Positions 43,179 to 52,633 of a DNA stretch of 64,000 nt are shown one piece after another. The translations under genes and the position numbers were made by a program. Each line of letters opens with the position of its first letter. Within the stretch, counting starts at the first letter, position 1. Below the pieces are notes generated by a model that saw only the letters and a list, made by a program, of their open reading frames with translations, was not told where the DNA came from and searched no databases. This DNA is from Caulobacteraceae bacterium (lineage in GTDB: Bacteria > Pseudomonadota > Alphaproteobacteria > Caulobacterales > Caulobacteraceae): the NCBI GenBank assembly GCA_025450315.1, contig JANWHQ010000009.1:1-64000 (forward strand), in the 5' to 3' direction.

Positions 43179-43727
43179 GTGCATATACGACATACACGGT
43201 GCAGGCAAGCGTTGCGCCCGGCGGCGGCGGACGCCAACCTGAGCCGGGCCAGGACGCGCGACGCCAAGGGGCGCAGACGAACCGATGGGATCGCCATCCG
43301 ACACGGCTTCCCCGACGACCAGTCCGGCTGGCGGGTGATGCTGGCCGGGCTCGCCCAGGCGCAGCAGAGGCTGCGCCAGCCCGGGCGCCTGGCGGGGATG
43401 GGCTGCCGCGAGGTCACCAAGGCCGTGCTGTTTCCGGCGAGGTTCCTCGGCGCCCTGGCCAGCGGGTTGCCGGGCGGCAACGCGGAGTCCGCCCGGCTTG
43501 TGGAGGCGAGCCAGCCCGCGCCCATCGGCGCGCTCGTCCGCGCGGCGTTCGACTGGCGCACGTCGGGACGGCTCGACGATCCAGGGACGGTCGCGGCCCT
43601 TTTGGCGCGAGGCCTGTTCCCGCTGCACCTGGCCATGATCGCGGCCTATCGATCGGCCCTGATCGCCGAAGGCGAGGCCGTCCTGGCCGGCGTGCTGGAG
43701 CGGTGGGCCGAGACGCTGGAGCGCTGA
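43179..43727 (+). CDS. Hypothetical protein (start uncertain)
   Basis: Divergent from gntR; helical, non-repetitive C-terminal two thirds. Confidence 0.45.
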   Translation: MHIRHTRCRQALRPAAADANLSRARTRDAKGRRRTDGIAIRHGFPDDQSGWRVMLAGLAQAQQRLRQPGRLAGMGCREVTKAVLFPARFLGALASGLPGGNAESARLVEASQPAPIGALVRAAFDWRTSGRLDDPGTVAALLARGLFPLHLAMIAAYRSALIAEGEAVLAGVLERWAETLER

Positions 43728-43809
43728 ACCCGGCCCGCATTCCAAAACCTGGCCCAGGCCGTAAGATGGCGTCCGGGCCGGACGACCAACGAGCTCGGGG
43801 AGCGGCAGG

Positions 43810-44985
43810 ATGAGGTTTCGCGATATCGCCCTGGGCGCGGCGGCGGCCTGGCTCGCGGTCGGGCTGGCGGCGGCGGGCGCCCAGGAGAGCGGCGATTCGG
43901 CGGCGGCGGCGGCGCAACGGCAGGCCTCGCGCCCGCGCAGCAGCATGATCGTCCCTCTGCCCCCACAGAACGAAGCCGAGCTGCGCAGGGACCATCCGGA
44001 GCTCTATGTCCTGCCGCCGGTGTCCCACAGGTACCGGCCCAGGAGGACCGCCTGGGGCGATCCCGACATCAGCGGCATGTGGCCGGTCGATTCGATCGGC
44101 GGCCTGACGGTGCAGCGGCCCGAAGCGATGGGCGACCGGGTGTTCCTGAGCGAGGCGGAGCTCAAGTCGGTCCACACGCTGATGGACCAGTGGCGCCACG
44201 CCGCCGCCGACGAGATCAGGGGCAACCATCTGGGCAACGGCAACTGGGTGGAGATGACCGGCGCGAGCCGGCGCACCTCGATGATCGTCGATCCGAGGAA
44301 TGGCCGCCTGCCGCCACTGACGCCCGAGGGCGAGCGGCTGGACAAGCTCGGCCGCTCCAGCTGGGTGCGGGGCCAGACCTTCGACTGGGTGACCGATTTC
44401 GACAGCTGGGACCGCTGCATCACCCGCGGCTTCCCCGCCTCGATGTTCCCCTTCCGCTACAACAACGGCATCCAGATCCTGCAGGCGCCGGGCTATGTGG
44501 TGGTGAACCTGGAGATGATCCACGACGCCCGGATCATCCCGCTGGACGGCCGCCCCGCGCCGCCGGCCTCGGTCAGCAACTGGATGGGCGTCAGCCGCGG
44601 GCATTGGGAGGGCGATACGCTGGTGGTCGAGACCACCAACATCCACCCGGGCGCGGCGCCCCTGAACATGGCGACCATCGGCGCCCCGCCCAACAACACC
44701 ATCCCGATGAGCCCCGAGGCCCACGTCACCGAGCGCTTCACCCCGATCGGGCCCAACACCCTGACCTACGAGATGACCTATTCCGACCCCGTCATCTGGA
44801 CCGCGCCCTTCACCCTGCGCGTCGATTGGACCCGGAACGAGAAGTACAAGTTCTTCGAATACGCCTGCCACGAGGGCGACGTTCAGGTGCGCAACTACAT
44901 CATCGCCAACCACGTCGAGCGGGCCAAGGCGAAGGCGGCGGCCAAGCAGGCGGCCGAAGAGGCGGGCGCCCCGGCCAAGTCCTAG
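43810..44985 (+). CDS. Secreted conserved hypothetical protein
   Basis: Signal peptide IALGAAAAWLAVGLAAAGAQ; WGDPDISGMWPVDSIGG...DTLVVETTNIHPG. Confidence 0.7.
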   Translation: MRFRDIALGAAAAWLAVGLAAAGAQESGDSAAAAAQRQASRPRSSMIVPLPPQNEAELRRDHPELYVLPPVSHRYRPRRTAWGDPDISGMWPVDSIGGLTVQRPEAMGDRVFLSEAELKSVHTLMDQWRHAAADEIRGNHLGNGNWVEMTGASRRTSMIVDPRNGRLPPLTPEGERLDKLGRSSWVRGQTFDWVTDFDSWDRCITRGFPASMFPFRYNNGIQILQAPGYVVVNLEMIHDARIIPLDGRPAPPASVSNWMGVSRGHWEGDTLVVETTNIHPGAAPLNMATIGAPPNNTIPMSPEAHVTERFTPIGPNTLTYEMTYSDPVIWTAPFTLRVDWTRNEKYKFFEYACHEGDVQVRNYIIANHVERAKAKAAAKQAAEEAGAPAKS

Positions 44986-45001
44986 CCGTCGTCCCGACGG
45001 T

Positions 45002-46384
45002 TCAGCCGGCGCCGAGGTCGGGCGAGACGAACTTCTCGCGCATGGTCACCAGCTCCTCCGCCGCGGTGGGGTGCAGGGCGGTAGTGTTGTCCCACTGAGG
45101 CTTGGTGATCCCCATCTTGATGGCGATGGCGGCCATCTGGATCATCTCGGGCCCGTCGTCGCCGACGATGTGGCAGCCCAGGAGCTTCTGGGTCTTGGCC
45201 TCGACCACCAGCTTCATCATCGTGCGGTCCTCGCCGCCGAAGAAGGTCTGCTTCAGCGGCCGGAAGGTCGACTTGTAGACGTCCACCTGGCCATGGATGT
45301 GCCGCGCGTCCGCCTCGGTCAGGCCCACCGAGCCCACCGGCGGCTGGGAGAACACCGCGATCGGCACGCACTCGTGGTCGTAGGTGGTGGGGTTGTTGCG
45401 GAACACCGTCTCGGCGAAGGCCGCGCCCTCGCGGATGGCCACCGGCGTCAGGTTGATCCGGTCGGTGACGTCGCCCACCGCATAGATGTTCTCCACGTTG
45501 GTGCGCGAGTGCTCGTCGACGATGACGGCGCCCTCGTCGTTGACCGCCACGCCGGCGGCCTCCAGCCCCAGGCCCGAGATCTTGGGCGAGCGGCCAGTGG
45601 CGAACATCACCACGTCGGTGGTCTGGGTCATGCCGCCGGTCAGATGGCTGAGCAGCCCCGACGGGGTCTTCTCGATCTTCTCGTGCTGGCAGGCGAGGAT
45701 CAGCTTGATGCCCCGTTTCTCCAGCTCGCCCCCCAGGTGGGTGCGGATGTCGTCGTCGAAGCCGCGCAGGATGTTGGGGCCGCGGTAGACCAGGGTGGTG
45801 TCCACGCCCAGGCCGGCGAAGATGCCGGCGAACTCCACCGCGATATAGCCGCCGCCCACCACCATCACGCTCCTGGGCAGCTCGGGCAAGTGGAAGGCCT
45901 CGTTGGAGGTGATGGCGTGCTCCGAGCCCGGAAACTCGGGGACCGAGGGCCAGCCGCCCACGGCGATCAGGATCTTGTCGGCGGTGACCCTGCGGTCCTT
46001 GCCGATCAGCTCGACGGTGTGGGCGTCGCGCAGCTCGGCGCGCGCGTGCACCAGCTCGGCGCCGGCGTTGGAGAGGTTGCGCACATAGATGCCCGAGAGG
46101 CGGGCGATCTCGACGTCCTTCTTCTCCAGGAAGGTCTTCCAGTCGAAGCGGACGTCGTCGAAACCCGACCAGCCATAGCCCTTGGCCACCTGCACCTGAT
46201 GGGCGACCTCGGAGGCGTAGACCATGAACTTCTTGGGGATGCAGCCGCGGACGACGCAGGTGCCGCCCACCCGGTGCTCCTCGGCCACGGCCACCTTGGC
46301 CCCCGACATCGCCGAGAGCCTGGCCGCCCGGACCCCGCCCGATCCGGCGCCGATGACGAAGAGGTCGTAGTCGTAGTCAGCCAT
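45002..46384 (-). CDS. gor: Glutathione-disulfide reductase
   Basis: DLFVIGAGSGGVRAARLSA, GGTCVVRGCIPKKFMVYAS, FATGRSPKISGLGLE, HPTAAEELVTM. Confidence 0.95.
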   Translation of the reverse strand: MADYDYDLFVIGAGSGGVRAARLSAMSGAKVAVAEEHRVGGTCVVRGCIPKKFMVYASEVAHQVQVAKGYGWSGFDDVRFDWKTFLEKKDVEIARLSGIYVRNLSNAGAELVHARAELRDAHTVELIGKDRRVTADKILIAVGGWPSVPEFPGSEHAITSNEAFHLPELPRSVMVVGGGYIAVEFAGIFAGLGVDTTLVYRGPNILRGFDDDIRTHLGGELEKRGIKLILACQHEKIEKTPSGLLSHLTGGMTQTTDVVMFATGRSPKISGLGLEAAGVAVNDEGAVIVDEHSRTNVENIYAVGDVTDRINLTPVAIREGAAFAETVFRNNPTTYDHECVPIAVFSQPPVGSVGLTEADARHIHGQVDVYKSTFRPLKQTFFGGEDRTMMKLVVEAKTQKLLGCHIVGDDGPEMIQMAAIAIKMGITKPQWDNTTALHPTAAEELVTMREKFVSPDLGAG

Positions 46385-46562
46385 GGGAGCTCCAGGGGCG
46401 GATGAGGACGCGCGAGCTGTAACCCTCGCCGGCCAGGGTGGACAACGTGCGGGCGCGCAACGCCGGAGAGATGGCGACGCCGGAGCCGATTGTCATGTCC
46501 GGCCGGCTCCGCGCGCGGGTCCCGGGCTCGACGCGGCCCGCGGTGAAATGATACCTCGGGAC

Positions 46563-47801
46563 ATGCATCCTTCGTCGATGGAGAACATGCGCCGGTGCAT
46601 CGACTGGCGCCTTGGCGACGATCCGGTGCGGGTTGTCGATCTCGGCTCCATGAACGTCAACGGCTCCTACCGCGAGCTGCTGCCGCCGACCTGCGACTAT
46701 GTCGGCGTCGACCTCGAGCCGGGCCCCGGCGTCGATGTGGTTTTGACCGACGTCTACAGCCTTCCCTTCGAGGACGGCTCGGTGGACGTGGTGCTGTCCG
46801 GGCAGATGCTCGAACATTGCGGCCAGTTCTGGCGCGTGTTCAGCGAGATCTACCGCATCCTCAAGCCCGGCGGCCTCGCCTTCACGATCGCGCCCTCGGC
46901 CGGGCCGGTGCACCGCTATCCGGTGGACTGCTACCGCTTCTATCCGGACTCCTGGCAGGCGCTGGCCGATTGGTCCGGGCTCAGGCTGGTGCAGTCCTGG
47001 ACCGACGAGCGCGGGCCCTGGTGCGACACCGTCGGCATATTCCAGAAGGGCGAGGGCCTGCAGCCGGTGACGGCGCCGCGTCCGGCGCCGGCCGTCTCCC
47101 ATGGCGCGCTCGGTCCGCACCCCGACCCCGCCGTCGAGGCGCGCGGCGGCGCCCGGCCCTACCTGGAGGTGCTGGCTGACCTGCACCAGGTGGTGCAGCC
47201 GCAGCTCTATCTGGAGATCGGCGTGCGCAGCGGCGCAAGCCTCGCTCTGGCCGGCTGCCCCGCCATCGCGATCGATCCGGATCCGAGCCCGAAATTCGCG
47301 CCTGGGCCCGAGGTCACCCTGCATCGCTGCACCAGCGACGAGTTCTTCTTCTTCAACGGGCCCGAGAGCTTCGCCGGCAAGGTCGACCTGGCCTTCATCG
47401 ACGGCATGCACCTGGCCGAGTTCGTCTACCGCGACTTCATCAACGTCGAACGGGTTATGAGCCCGCGCGGGGTCGTGGTCATCGACGACGTCTTGCCCAA
47501 CCATCCGCTGCAGGCGGTGCGGCAGCGGCAGTCAAAGGTCTGGACCGGCGACGTCTGGCGTTTCGTCGAGCTGCTGGCGAAGCTGCGCAAGGACCTGAAG
47601 CTGACCTGGCTGGACACCGAGCCCAGCGGCCTGCTGGTGATTTCCAATCTCAATCCCGGCGATCGGAAGCTCTGGAGCGCCTACAACCCCCAGATCCGCA
47701 AGCTCGTGGACGCCGAGACGCCGCCGCCCGCCGAGGTGATCTCGCGCAGCGCGGCCGTGGCGCCCACCCTGGAGAACCTTCGCCAGGCGGCGGGCCGGTG
47801 A
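46563..47801 (+). CDS. Two-domain protein: class I SAM methyltransferase plus a second methyltransferase-like domain
   Basis: VRVVDLGSMNVNGSYRELL...VDVVLSGQMLEHCGQFWRVFSEIYRILKPGG; second LYLEIGVRSGASLALAGCPAIAIDPDP...VDLAFIDGMHLAEFVYRDFINVERVMSPRGVVVIDDV. Confidence 0.85.
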   Translation: MHPSSMENMRRCIDWRLGDDPVRVVDLGSMNVNGSYRELLPPTCDYVGVDLEPGPGVDVVLTDVYSLPFEDGSVDVVLSGQMLEHCGQFWRVFSEIYRILKPGGLAFTIAPSAGPVHRYPVDCYRFYPDSWQALADWSGLRLVQSWTDERGPWCDTVGIFQKGEGLQPVTAPRPAPAVSHGALGPHPDPAVEARGGARPYLEVLADLHQVVQPQLYLEIGVRSGASLALAGCPAIAIDPDPSPKFAPGPEVTLHRCTSDEFFFFNGPESFAGKVDLAFIDGMHLAEFVYRDFINVERVMSPRGVVVIDDVLPNHPLQAVRQRQSKVWTGDVWRFVELLAKLRKDLKLTWLDTEPSGLLVISNLNPGDRKLWSAYNPQIRKLVDAETPPPAEVISRSAAVAPTLENLRQAAGR

Positions 47802-49369
47802 GCGACGCCGCCGCGCCCGAGCTGAGCATCCTGGTCTGCGCCTTCAACATGGCGCGGGAGCTGCCGCGCACGCTCCAATCCCTGTCCCCGGCCTATCAGC
47901 AGGGCGCCCAGGACATCGCCTGGGAGGTCGTCGTGCTCGACAACGGGTCGGACCCGCCCGTCCGCGCCGAGGAGCTGCAGACGATCCTGCCCGGCGTCAG
48001 GGTGATCCGGCCGCACAAGGTGCTTCGATCGCCGGCGGCGGCGATCAACGCGGCGATGCGCGAGCTCTCCGCGGAGCTGGTCGGCCTGTGGATCGACGGC
48101 GCGCGGATCGCGTCGCCCGGCATCGTACGCCACGCGGTGGAGGCGCTGCGCGGCGACCCGTCGGGCGCGGTCGGCACGCTGGCCTTCCACCTGGGGCCGG
48201 ACTCGCAGAAGCGCTCGGTTCCACAGGGCTACGGCGCCGCCCAGGAGGACGCGCTGCTGGACAGTGTCGACTGGCGCCAGGACGGCTACCGGCTGTTCGA
48301 CATCTCGGCCCTGGCCGGCTCGTCCGCCCAGGGCTGGTTCGGCTGCATCAACGAGACCAACGGCCTCTTCATGCACCGTTCCATGTGGGACGCGCTGGGC
48401 GGCCTGGACGAGCGGTTCGCCTCGCCCGGGGGCGGCTGCGTCAACCTCGATCTGTGGGAGCGGGTGGTGGAGGCGTGCGGACGGCGGCCCTGGATGATCC
48501 TGGGCGAAGGCAGCTTCCATCAGGTCCACGGCGGGGCCGCGACCAACGGGTCCGAGGAGGACCGCACGGCGATGAGGGAGGAATACCAGGCGATCCACGG
48601 CCGGGCGCATTCGGCGCCGGACTATCGCGCGCGCTACGTCGGATCGCTGGACCCGGTCCGCTTCGCCTCGGGCGCCGGCTCGCCCCTCGACCGCCTGCGC
48701 AAGGTGCAGTCCGTCCGCCAGCGCCATTTCCGCGTGGGCGCGCCCACCCGCACGCTGGAGGCCATCCAGGCCGGAACCCTGCGCACCCGCTACAAGGGGT
48801 TGCGCCTGGCCAAGAACCCGTTCGACCTGGTGATCTACCTGCAGGCGCTGGCCAGCCTGCGCCCGGCCACCATCATCGAGGTGGGCGCCTCAGAAGGCGG
48901 CAGCGCGGCCTGGCTGATCGACCAGTGCCGGGCGCTGGGGCTCGTGGAGACCCGGATGATCAGCATCGACCGCAAGCCGCCCAAGCTCGACCTGGCCGGG
49001 GTCAGCTTCCATGGCGGAAACAGCCTGACCCCCGAGGACACCTTCCCCAGCGACGCCATCGCCTGGTCTCCGCATCCCTGGCTGGTGATCGAGGACAGCG
49101 CGCACACCTTCGAGGCGACGCGCGCGGTGATCGACTATTTCGACCACCGGCTGCGGCCGGGCGACCTCATGGTGATCGAAGACGGCGTGGTCGCCGACCT
49201 CGAGGGCGAGGTCTATCGCCGCCTGGACGACGGCCCCAACCGCGCGGTGGCCGAACTGCTGGCGCGATCCGGCGGACGCTACGAGATCGACGCGGACCTG
49301 TGCGACTTCTTTGGCCGAAATGTCACCTATGCGCCCAACGCCTGGCTGCGGCGCGTCCAGGACGACTAG
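47798..49369 (+). CDS. Glycosyltransferase family 2 fused to CmcI/cephalosporin-hydroxylase-like methyltransferase domain
   Basis: N-term ELSILVCAFNMARELPRTLQSL...VVLDNGSDPP; C-term TIIEVGASEGGSAAWLIDQCRALG...WLVIEDSAHTFEATRAVIDYFDHRLRPGDLMVIEDGV. Confidence 0.85.
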   Translation: MSDAAAPELSILVCAFNMARELPRTLQSLSPAYQQGAQDIAWEVVVLDNGSDPPVRAEELQTILPGVRVIRPHKVLRSPAAAINAAMRELSAELVGLWIDGARIASPGIVRHAVEALRGDPSGAVGTLAFHLGPDSQKRSVPQGYGAAQEDALLDSVDWRQDGYRLFDISALAGSSAQGWFGCINETNGLFMHRSMWDALGGLDERFASPGGGCVNLDLWERVVEACGRRPWMILGEGSFHQVHGGAATNGSEEDRTAMREEYQAIHGRAHSAPDYRARYVGSLDPVRFASGAGSPLDRLRKVQSVRQRHFRVGAPTRTLEAIQAGTLRTRYKGLRLAKNPFDLVIYLQALASLRPATIIEVGASEGGSAAWLIDQCRALGLVETRMISIDRKPPKLDLAGVSFHGGNSLTPEDTFPSDAIAWSPHPWLVIEDSAHTFEATRAVIDYFDHRLRPGDLMVIEDGVVADLEGEVYRRLDDGPNRAVAELLARSGGRYEIDADLCDFFGRNVTYAPNAWLRRVQDD

Positions 49370-49397
49370 GGCAGGCTGACAATGGCTTGAACGCGCC

Positions 49398-50096
49398 CTA
49401 CGGCGAAAGGCGCTCCACGCCGTTCTCGCCGGCGATCAGGCCCTCGTCGGCCAGGTCGAGGAACAGGCCGTGCTCGACCACGCCGGTGACGCTCTTCAGG
49501 GCGTCGGCCAGCATCGAGGGGTCGGGGATGGCGCCGCAGGTCACATCGTAGAGGACGTTGCCGTTGTCGGTGACCACCACCTCGCCGTCGCGGATGCGCA
49601 GCCTGGGCGGGATGCCGATCTCGCAGTCCGACAGGACGTCGCCGATGCGTCGGCAGGTGGACTCGTGGCCGAAGGCGGCCACCTCGATCGGCAGCGGGGC
49701 CCGGCCGAGCCGCGCCGAGCGCTTGCCGGCGTCGGCGATCACCACGCAGCGGCGCGAGGCCTCCCACACCAGCTTCTCGCGCAGCAGGGCCGCGCCGGCG
49801 CCCTTGATCAGCTGCAGGCCCGGCCCGATCTCGTCGGCGCCGTCGACGGTGAGGTCGATCTCCACCTGGTTCAGCTCCAGGAGCGGGATGGCCAGCACCT
49901 CTGCCAGCTGGGCGGTGACGCGCGAGGTGGGCACGCCGCGTACGTCGAGCCGCTCGGTCTCCATGCGCCGGGCCAGGGCCCGCACGAACCACGCCGCGGT
50001 GCTGCCCGTGCCCATGCCCACGATCATGCCGCTCTCGACCAGCGCCGCCGCCGCCTCGCCCGCCAGGCGCTTCTGCTCGTCGGTGAACGTGGTCAT
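49398..50096 (-). CDS. rpiA: Ribose-5-phosphate isomerase A
   Basis: VGMGTGSTAAWFVRAL, IDLTVDGADEIGPGLQLIKGAGAALLREKLV. Confidence 0.95.
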   Translation of the reverse strand: MTTFTDEQKRLAGEAAAALVESGMIVGMGTGSTAAWFVRALARRMETERLDVRGVPTSRVTAQLAEVLAIPLLELNQVEIDLTVDGADEIGPGLQLIKGAGAALLREKLVWEASRRCVVIADAGKRSARLGRAPLPIEVAAFGHESTCRRIGDVLSDCEIGIPPRLRIRDGEVVVTDNGNVLYDVTCGAIPDPSMLADALKSVTGVVEHGLFLDLADEGLIAGENGVERLSP

Positions 50097-50140
50097 GCAG
50101 GACCTCGAAGCGCGATGGCGGCGGAGCCGCCCTGAAGAGG

Positions 50141-50227
50141 AACCGCGGAGAACGCAGAGCAGGCGCAGAGATCGCGGAGGGCAGGAACTCTCTGCGTCCT
50201 CCGCGCCGCCTCCGCGCCCTCTGCGGT
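50141..50227. repeat. Intergenic imperfect complex inverted repeat (cgcagag/gcggag type)
   Basis: CGCGGAGAACGCAGAG...CGCAGAGATCGCGGAGG mirrored by CTCTGCGTCCTCCGCG...CCTCCGCGCCCTCTGCG. Confidence 0.75.
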
Positions 50228-50265
50228 CATCCTTGCCGGCCTGAAGGCCGGATACAGCGTCGCCA

Positions 50266-51615
50266 TCAGCTCTTCGCCCGCCTAAGCTTCTGCTTGGCCT
50301 CGCGGAAGCGGGCGGCCCAGCCCGGCTTCTCCACCTGCTGGCCGCGGGCCAGGGCCAGGGCGTCCGGGGCCACGTCGCGGGTGATCACCGAGCCCGAGCC
50401 GGTATAGGCCCCCTCGCCCACCGTGACCGGCGCCACCAGCGCGGTGTCCGAGCCGATGAAGGCGCCCGCGCCCACGTGGGTCTCGGCCTTGTCGAAGCCG
50501 TCGTAGTTGCAGAAGATGGTGCCGGCGCCGATGTTGGCCTTCTCGCCCACCGAGCCGTCGCCCAGATAGCTGAGGTGGTTGGCCTTGGCGCCCTTGCCGA
50601 CCTTGACCTTCTTCACCTCGACGAAGTTGCCGATGTGGGCCTCCTCGCCGATGTCGGCGCCGGGCCTCAGCCGCGCGTAGGGCCCGACCAGGGCGCCGGA
50701 GCGCACCGCCGCCCCCTCCAGGTGGCTGAAGGCGCGGATCACCGCCCCGGCCTGCACCTCCACCCCGGGGCCGAAGACCACATAGGGCTCGATGGTCGCG
50801 CCGCCGGCGACCTGGGTGTCCCAGGCGAAATGCACGGTGTCGGGCGCCGGCATCCAGACCCCGGCGTCCAGCAGTTCGGCCCGGCGGCGACGCTGGAAGA
50901 CGGCCTCGGCCCCCGCGAGCTCGGCCTGGGAGTTGACCCCCATCACCGCCTCCTCCGGCGCGAAGGCGGCGCGGACGTTCAGCCGGCGGCCGTTGGCCAG
51001 GAGGATCACGTCGGTGAGGTAGTATTCGCCCTTGGCGTTGTCGTTGGTCACCTGGGCCAGGAGGTCGAACAGCAGGCCCGCCGGCGCGGCCATGACGTTG
51101 GTGTTGCACGCCCGGATCAGGAGCTCGTCCGGAGTCGCCTCCTTGGCCTCGACGATGCGCAGCAGCCGCTCGCCGTCCAGCAGCATGCGGCCGTAGGCGG
51201 AGGGGTCCTGGGCCTGAAAGCCCAGCACCGCGATGTCGGCGCCGCGGCTCCTCAGCTCGAACAGCGGCGCCATGTCGGCCGGCCCCTGCAGGGGGTGGTC
51301 GCCGTTGGTGATCACGACGTCGCCCTCGAACCCCTTCAGCGCCTCGCGCGCGGCCAGCACGGCGTGGGCGGTGCCGAGCGGCGGGTCTTGGACGGCGATG
51401 GCCGCCTGGCCGAGGCGCCGGCTCACCCGCTCGGCCAGGGCCGGCGAGTGGGTCCCGACCACCACCACGATCTTCTCGCAGCCCAGACCCTCGGCGGCGT
51501 CGATGGCCCGGTCCACCAGGGCGCGCCCGCCCACGGCGTGCAGCATCTTGGGCAGAGGCGACTTCATCCGCGTGCCTTGGCCGGCGGCCAGGATGACGGC
51601 GGCGCGTTGGGTCAT
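50266..51615 (-). CDS. glmU: Bifunctional UDP-GlcNAc pyrophosphorylase/glucosamine-1-P acetyltransferase
   Basis: [41 protein letters not shown]; hexapeptide C-term. Confidence 0.96.
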   Translation of the reverse strand: MTQRAAVILAAGQGTRMKSPLPKMLHAVGGRALVDRAIDAAEGLGCEKIVVVVGTHSPALAERVSRRLGQAAIAVQDPPLGTAHAVLAAREALKGFEGDVVITNGDHPLQGPADMAPLFELRSRGADIAVLGFQAQDPSAYGRMLLDGERLLRIVEAKEATPDELLIRACNTNVMAAPAGLLFDLLAQVTNDNAKGEYYLTDVILLANGRRLNVRAAFAPEEAVMGVNSQAELAGAEAVFQRRRRAELLDAGVWMPAPDTVHFAWDTQVAGGATIEPYVVFGPGVEVQAGAVIRAFSHLEGAAVRSGALVGPYARLRPGADIGEEAHIGNFVEVKKVKVGKGAKANHLSYLGDGSVGEKANIGAGTIFCNYDGFDKAETHVGAGAFIGSDTALVAPVTVGEGAYTGSGSVITRDVAPDALALARGQQVEKPGWAARFREAKQKLRRAKS

Positions 51616-51690
51616 GGCGCTCCCAGGGGGCGAGGTGACGAGTCGGGCGTTGCGCCCGATGGCGATTTAGCCGAAACGGCCGGCGATTGC

Positions 51691-52383
51691 ATGGGGCCGA
51701 TGATGAGTCTGCAAGGGGCGGTGATCGCCTTCGATCTGGACGGCACCCTGGTGGACACCGTTCCCGACCTGATCGGCGCGGTCAACGCGGTGCTGGCCCT
51801 GCGCGGGCTGGCGCCGGCGACCCTGGACGCGGGCCGGCGGATGATCGGCAATGGGGTCAGGGCCCTGGTCGAGCGGGCCTTCGCCGCCGCCGGCCAGCCC
51901 TTGGAGGACGGGACGCTGGATGCGACGGTCGACCGCTTCATCGAGGTCTACCGCGGCCGCATCGCCGAGGAGAGCACTCTCTATCCAGGCGTGATCCAGA
52001 CCCTGGACCGCCTGCGCGCCGAGGGCGCCCGCCTGGCGATCTGCACCAACAAGCGCACCGACCTCTCCATCGCCCTGGCCGACGCCCTGGGCCTCACCTC
52101 GCGCTTCGCCGCCATCGTCGGTTCCGACCTGGTGGCCCACAAGCCCGACCCCAGGCTGCTGCGCCATGCGATCGAGCAGGCCGGGGGCTCGTCCGACCGC
52201 GCCCTTTCCGTCGGCGACAGCATGGTCGACCAGGCCACCGCCCGCGCGGCGGGCGTTCCGGTGGTGGGCGTCACCTGGGGCTATGTGGCCGAGCCCCTGA
52301 AGGCGGCCGACTTCGACGCCCTGATCGACCGCTTCGAGGCGCTGCCCCCCGTCGCCGAACGGCTGATCGGCCGCGGCGCCTGA
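51691..52383 (+). CDS. gph: Phosphoglycolate phosphatase (HAD family)
   Basis: VIAFDLDGTLVDTVPDLIGAVNAVL...ICTNKRTDLSIALADALGL...SVGDSMVDQATARAAG. Confidence 0.93.
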   Translation: MGPMMSLQGAVIAFDLDGTLVDTVPDLIGAVNAVLALRGLAPATLDAGRRMIGNGVRALVERAFAAAGQPLEDGTLDATVDRFIEVYRGRIAEESTLYPGVIQTLDRLRAEGARLAICTNKRTDLSIALADALGLTSRFAAIVGSDLVAHKPDPRLLRHAIEQAGGSSDRALSVGDSMVDQATARAAGVPVVGVTWGYVAEPLKAADFDALIDRFEALPPVAERLIGRGA

Positions 52384-52429
52384 GCTTGCGGGGCCGGAGC
52401 GCTTTACGCTATAGGCACGCTCCCTCGGC

Positions 52430-52504
52430 GGACGCGTAGCTCAGCGGGAGAGCACACCCTTCACACGGGTGGGGTCGTAGGTTCAATCCCTACCGCGTCC
52501 ACCA
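52430..52504 (+). tRNA. tRNA-Val (anticodon CAC)
   Basis: GGACGCGTAGCTCAGCGGGAGAGCACACCCTTCACACGGGTGGGGTCGTAGGTTCAATCCCTACCGCGTCCACCA; full cloverleaf with encoded CCA. Confidence 0.96.
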
Positions 52505-52633
52505 CTCCGTCCGGCCCCAGCCCCCCTCGGCGGACGGTCCCGTTTCCCTCAGCGCCATCGAATTCGACGGATTCCGCTTTCAGAACACGGGGTTAGCTGG
52601 ATGGCGCATGAGGCTCTCCCGCCTCCCGCCGGT

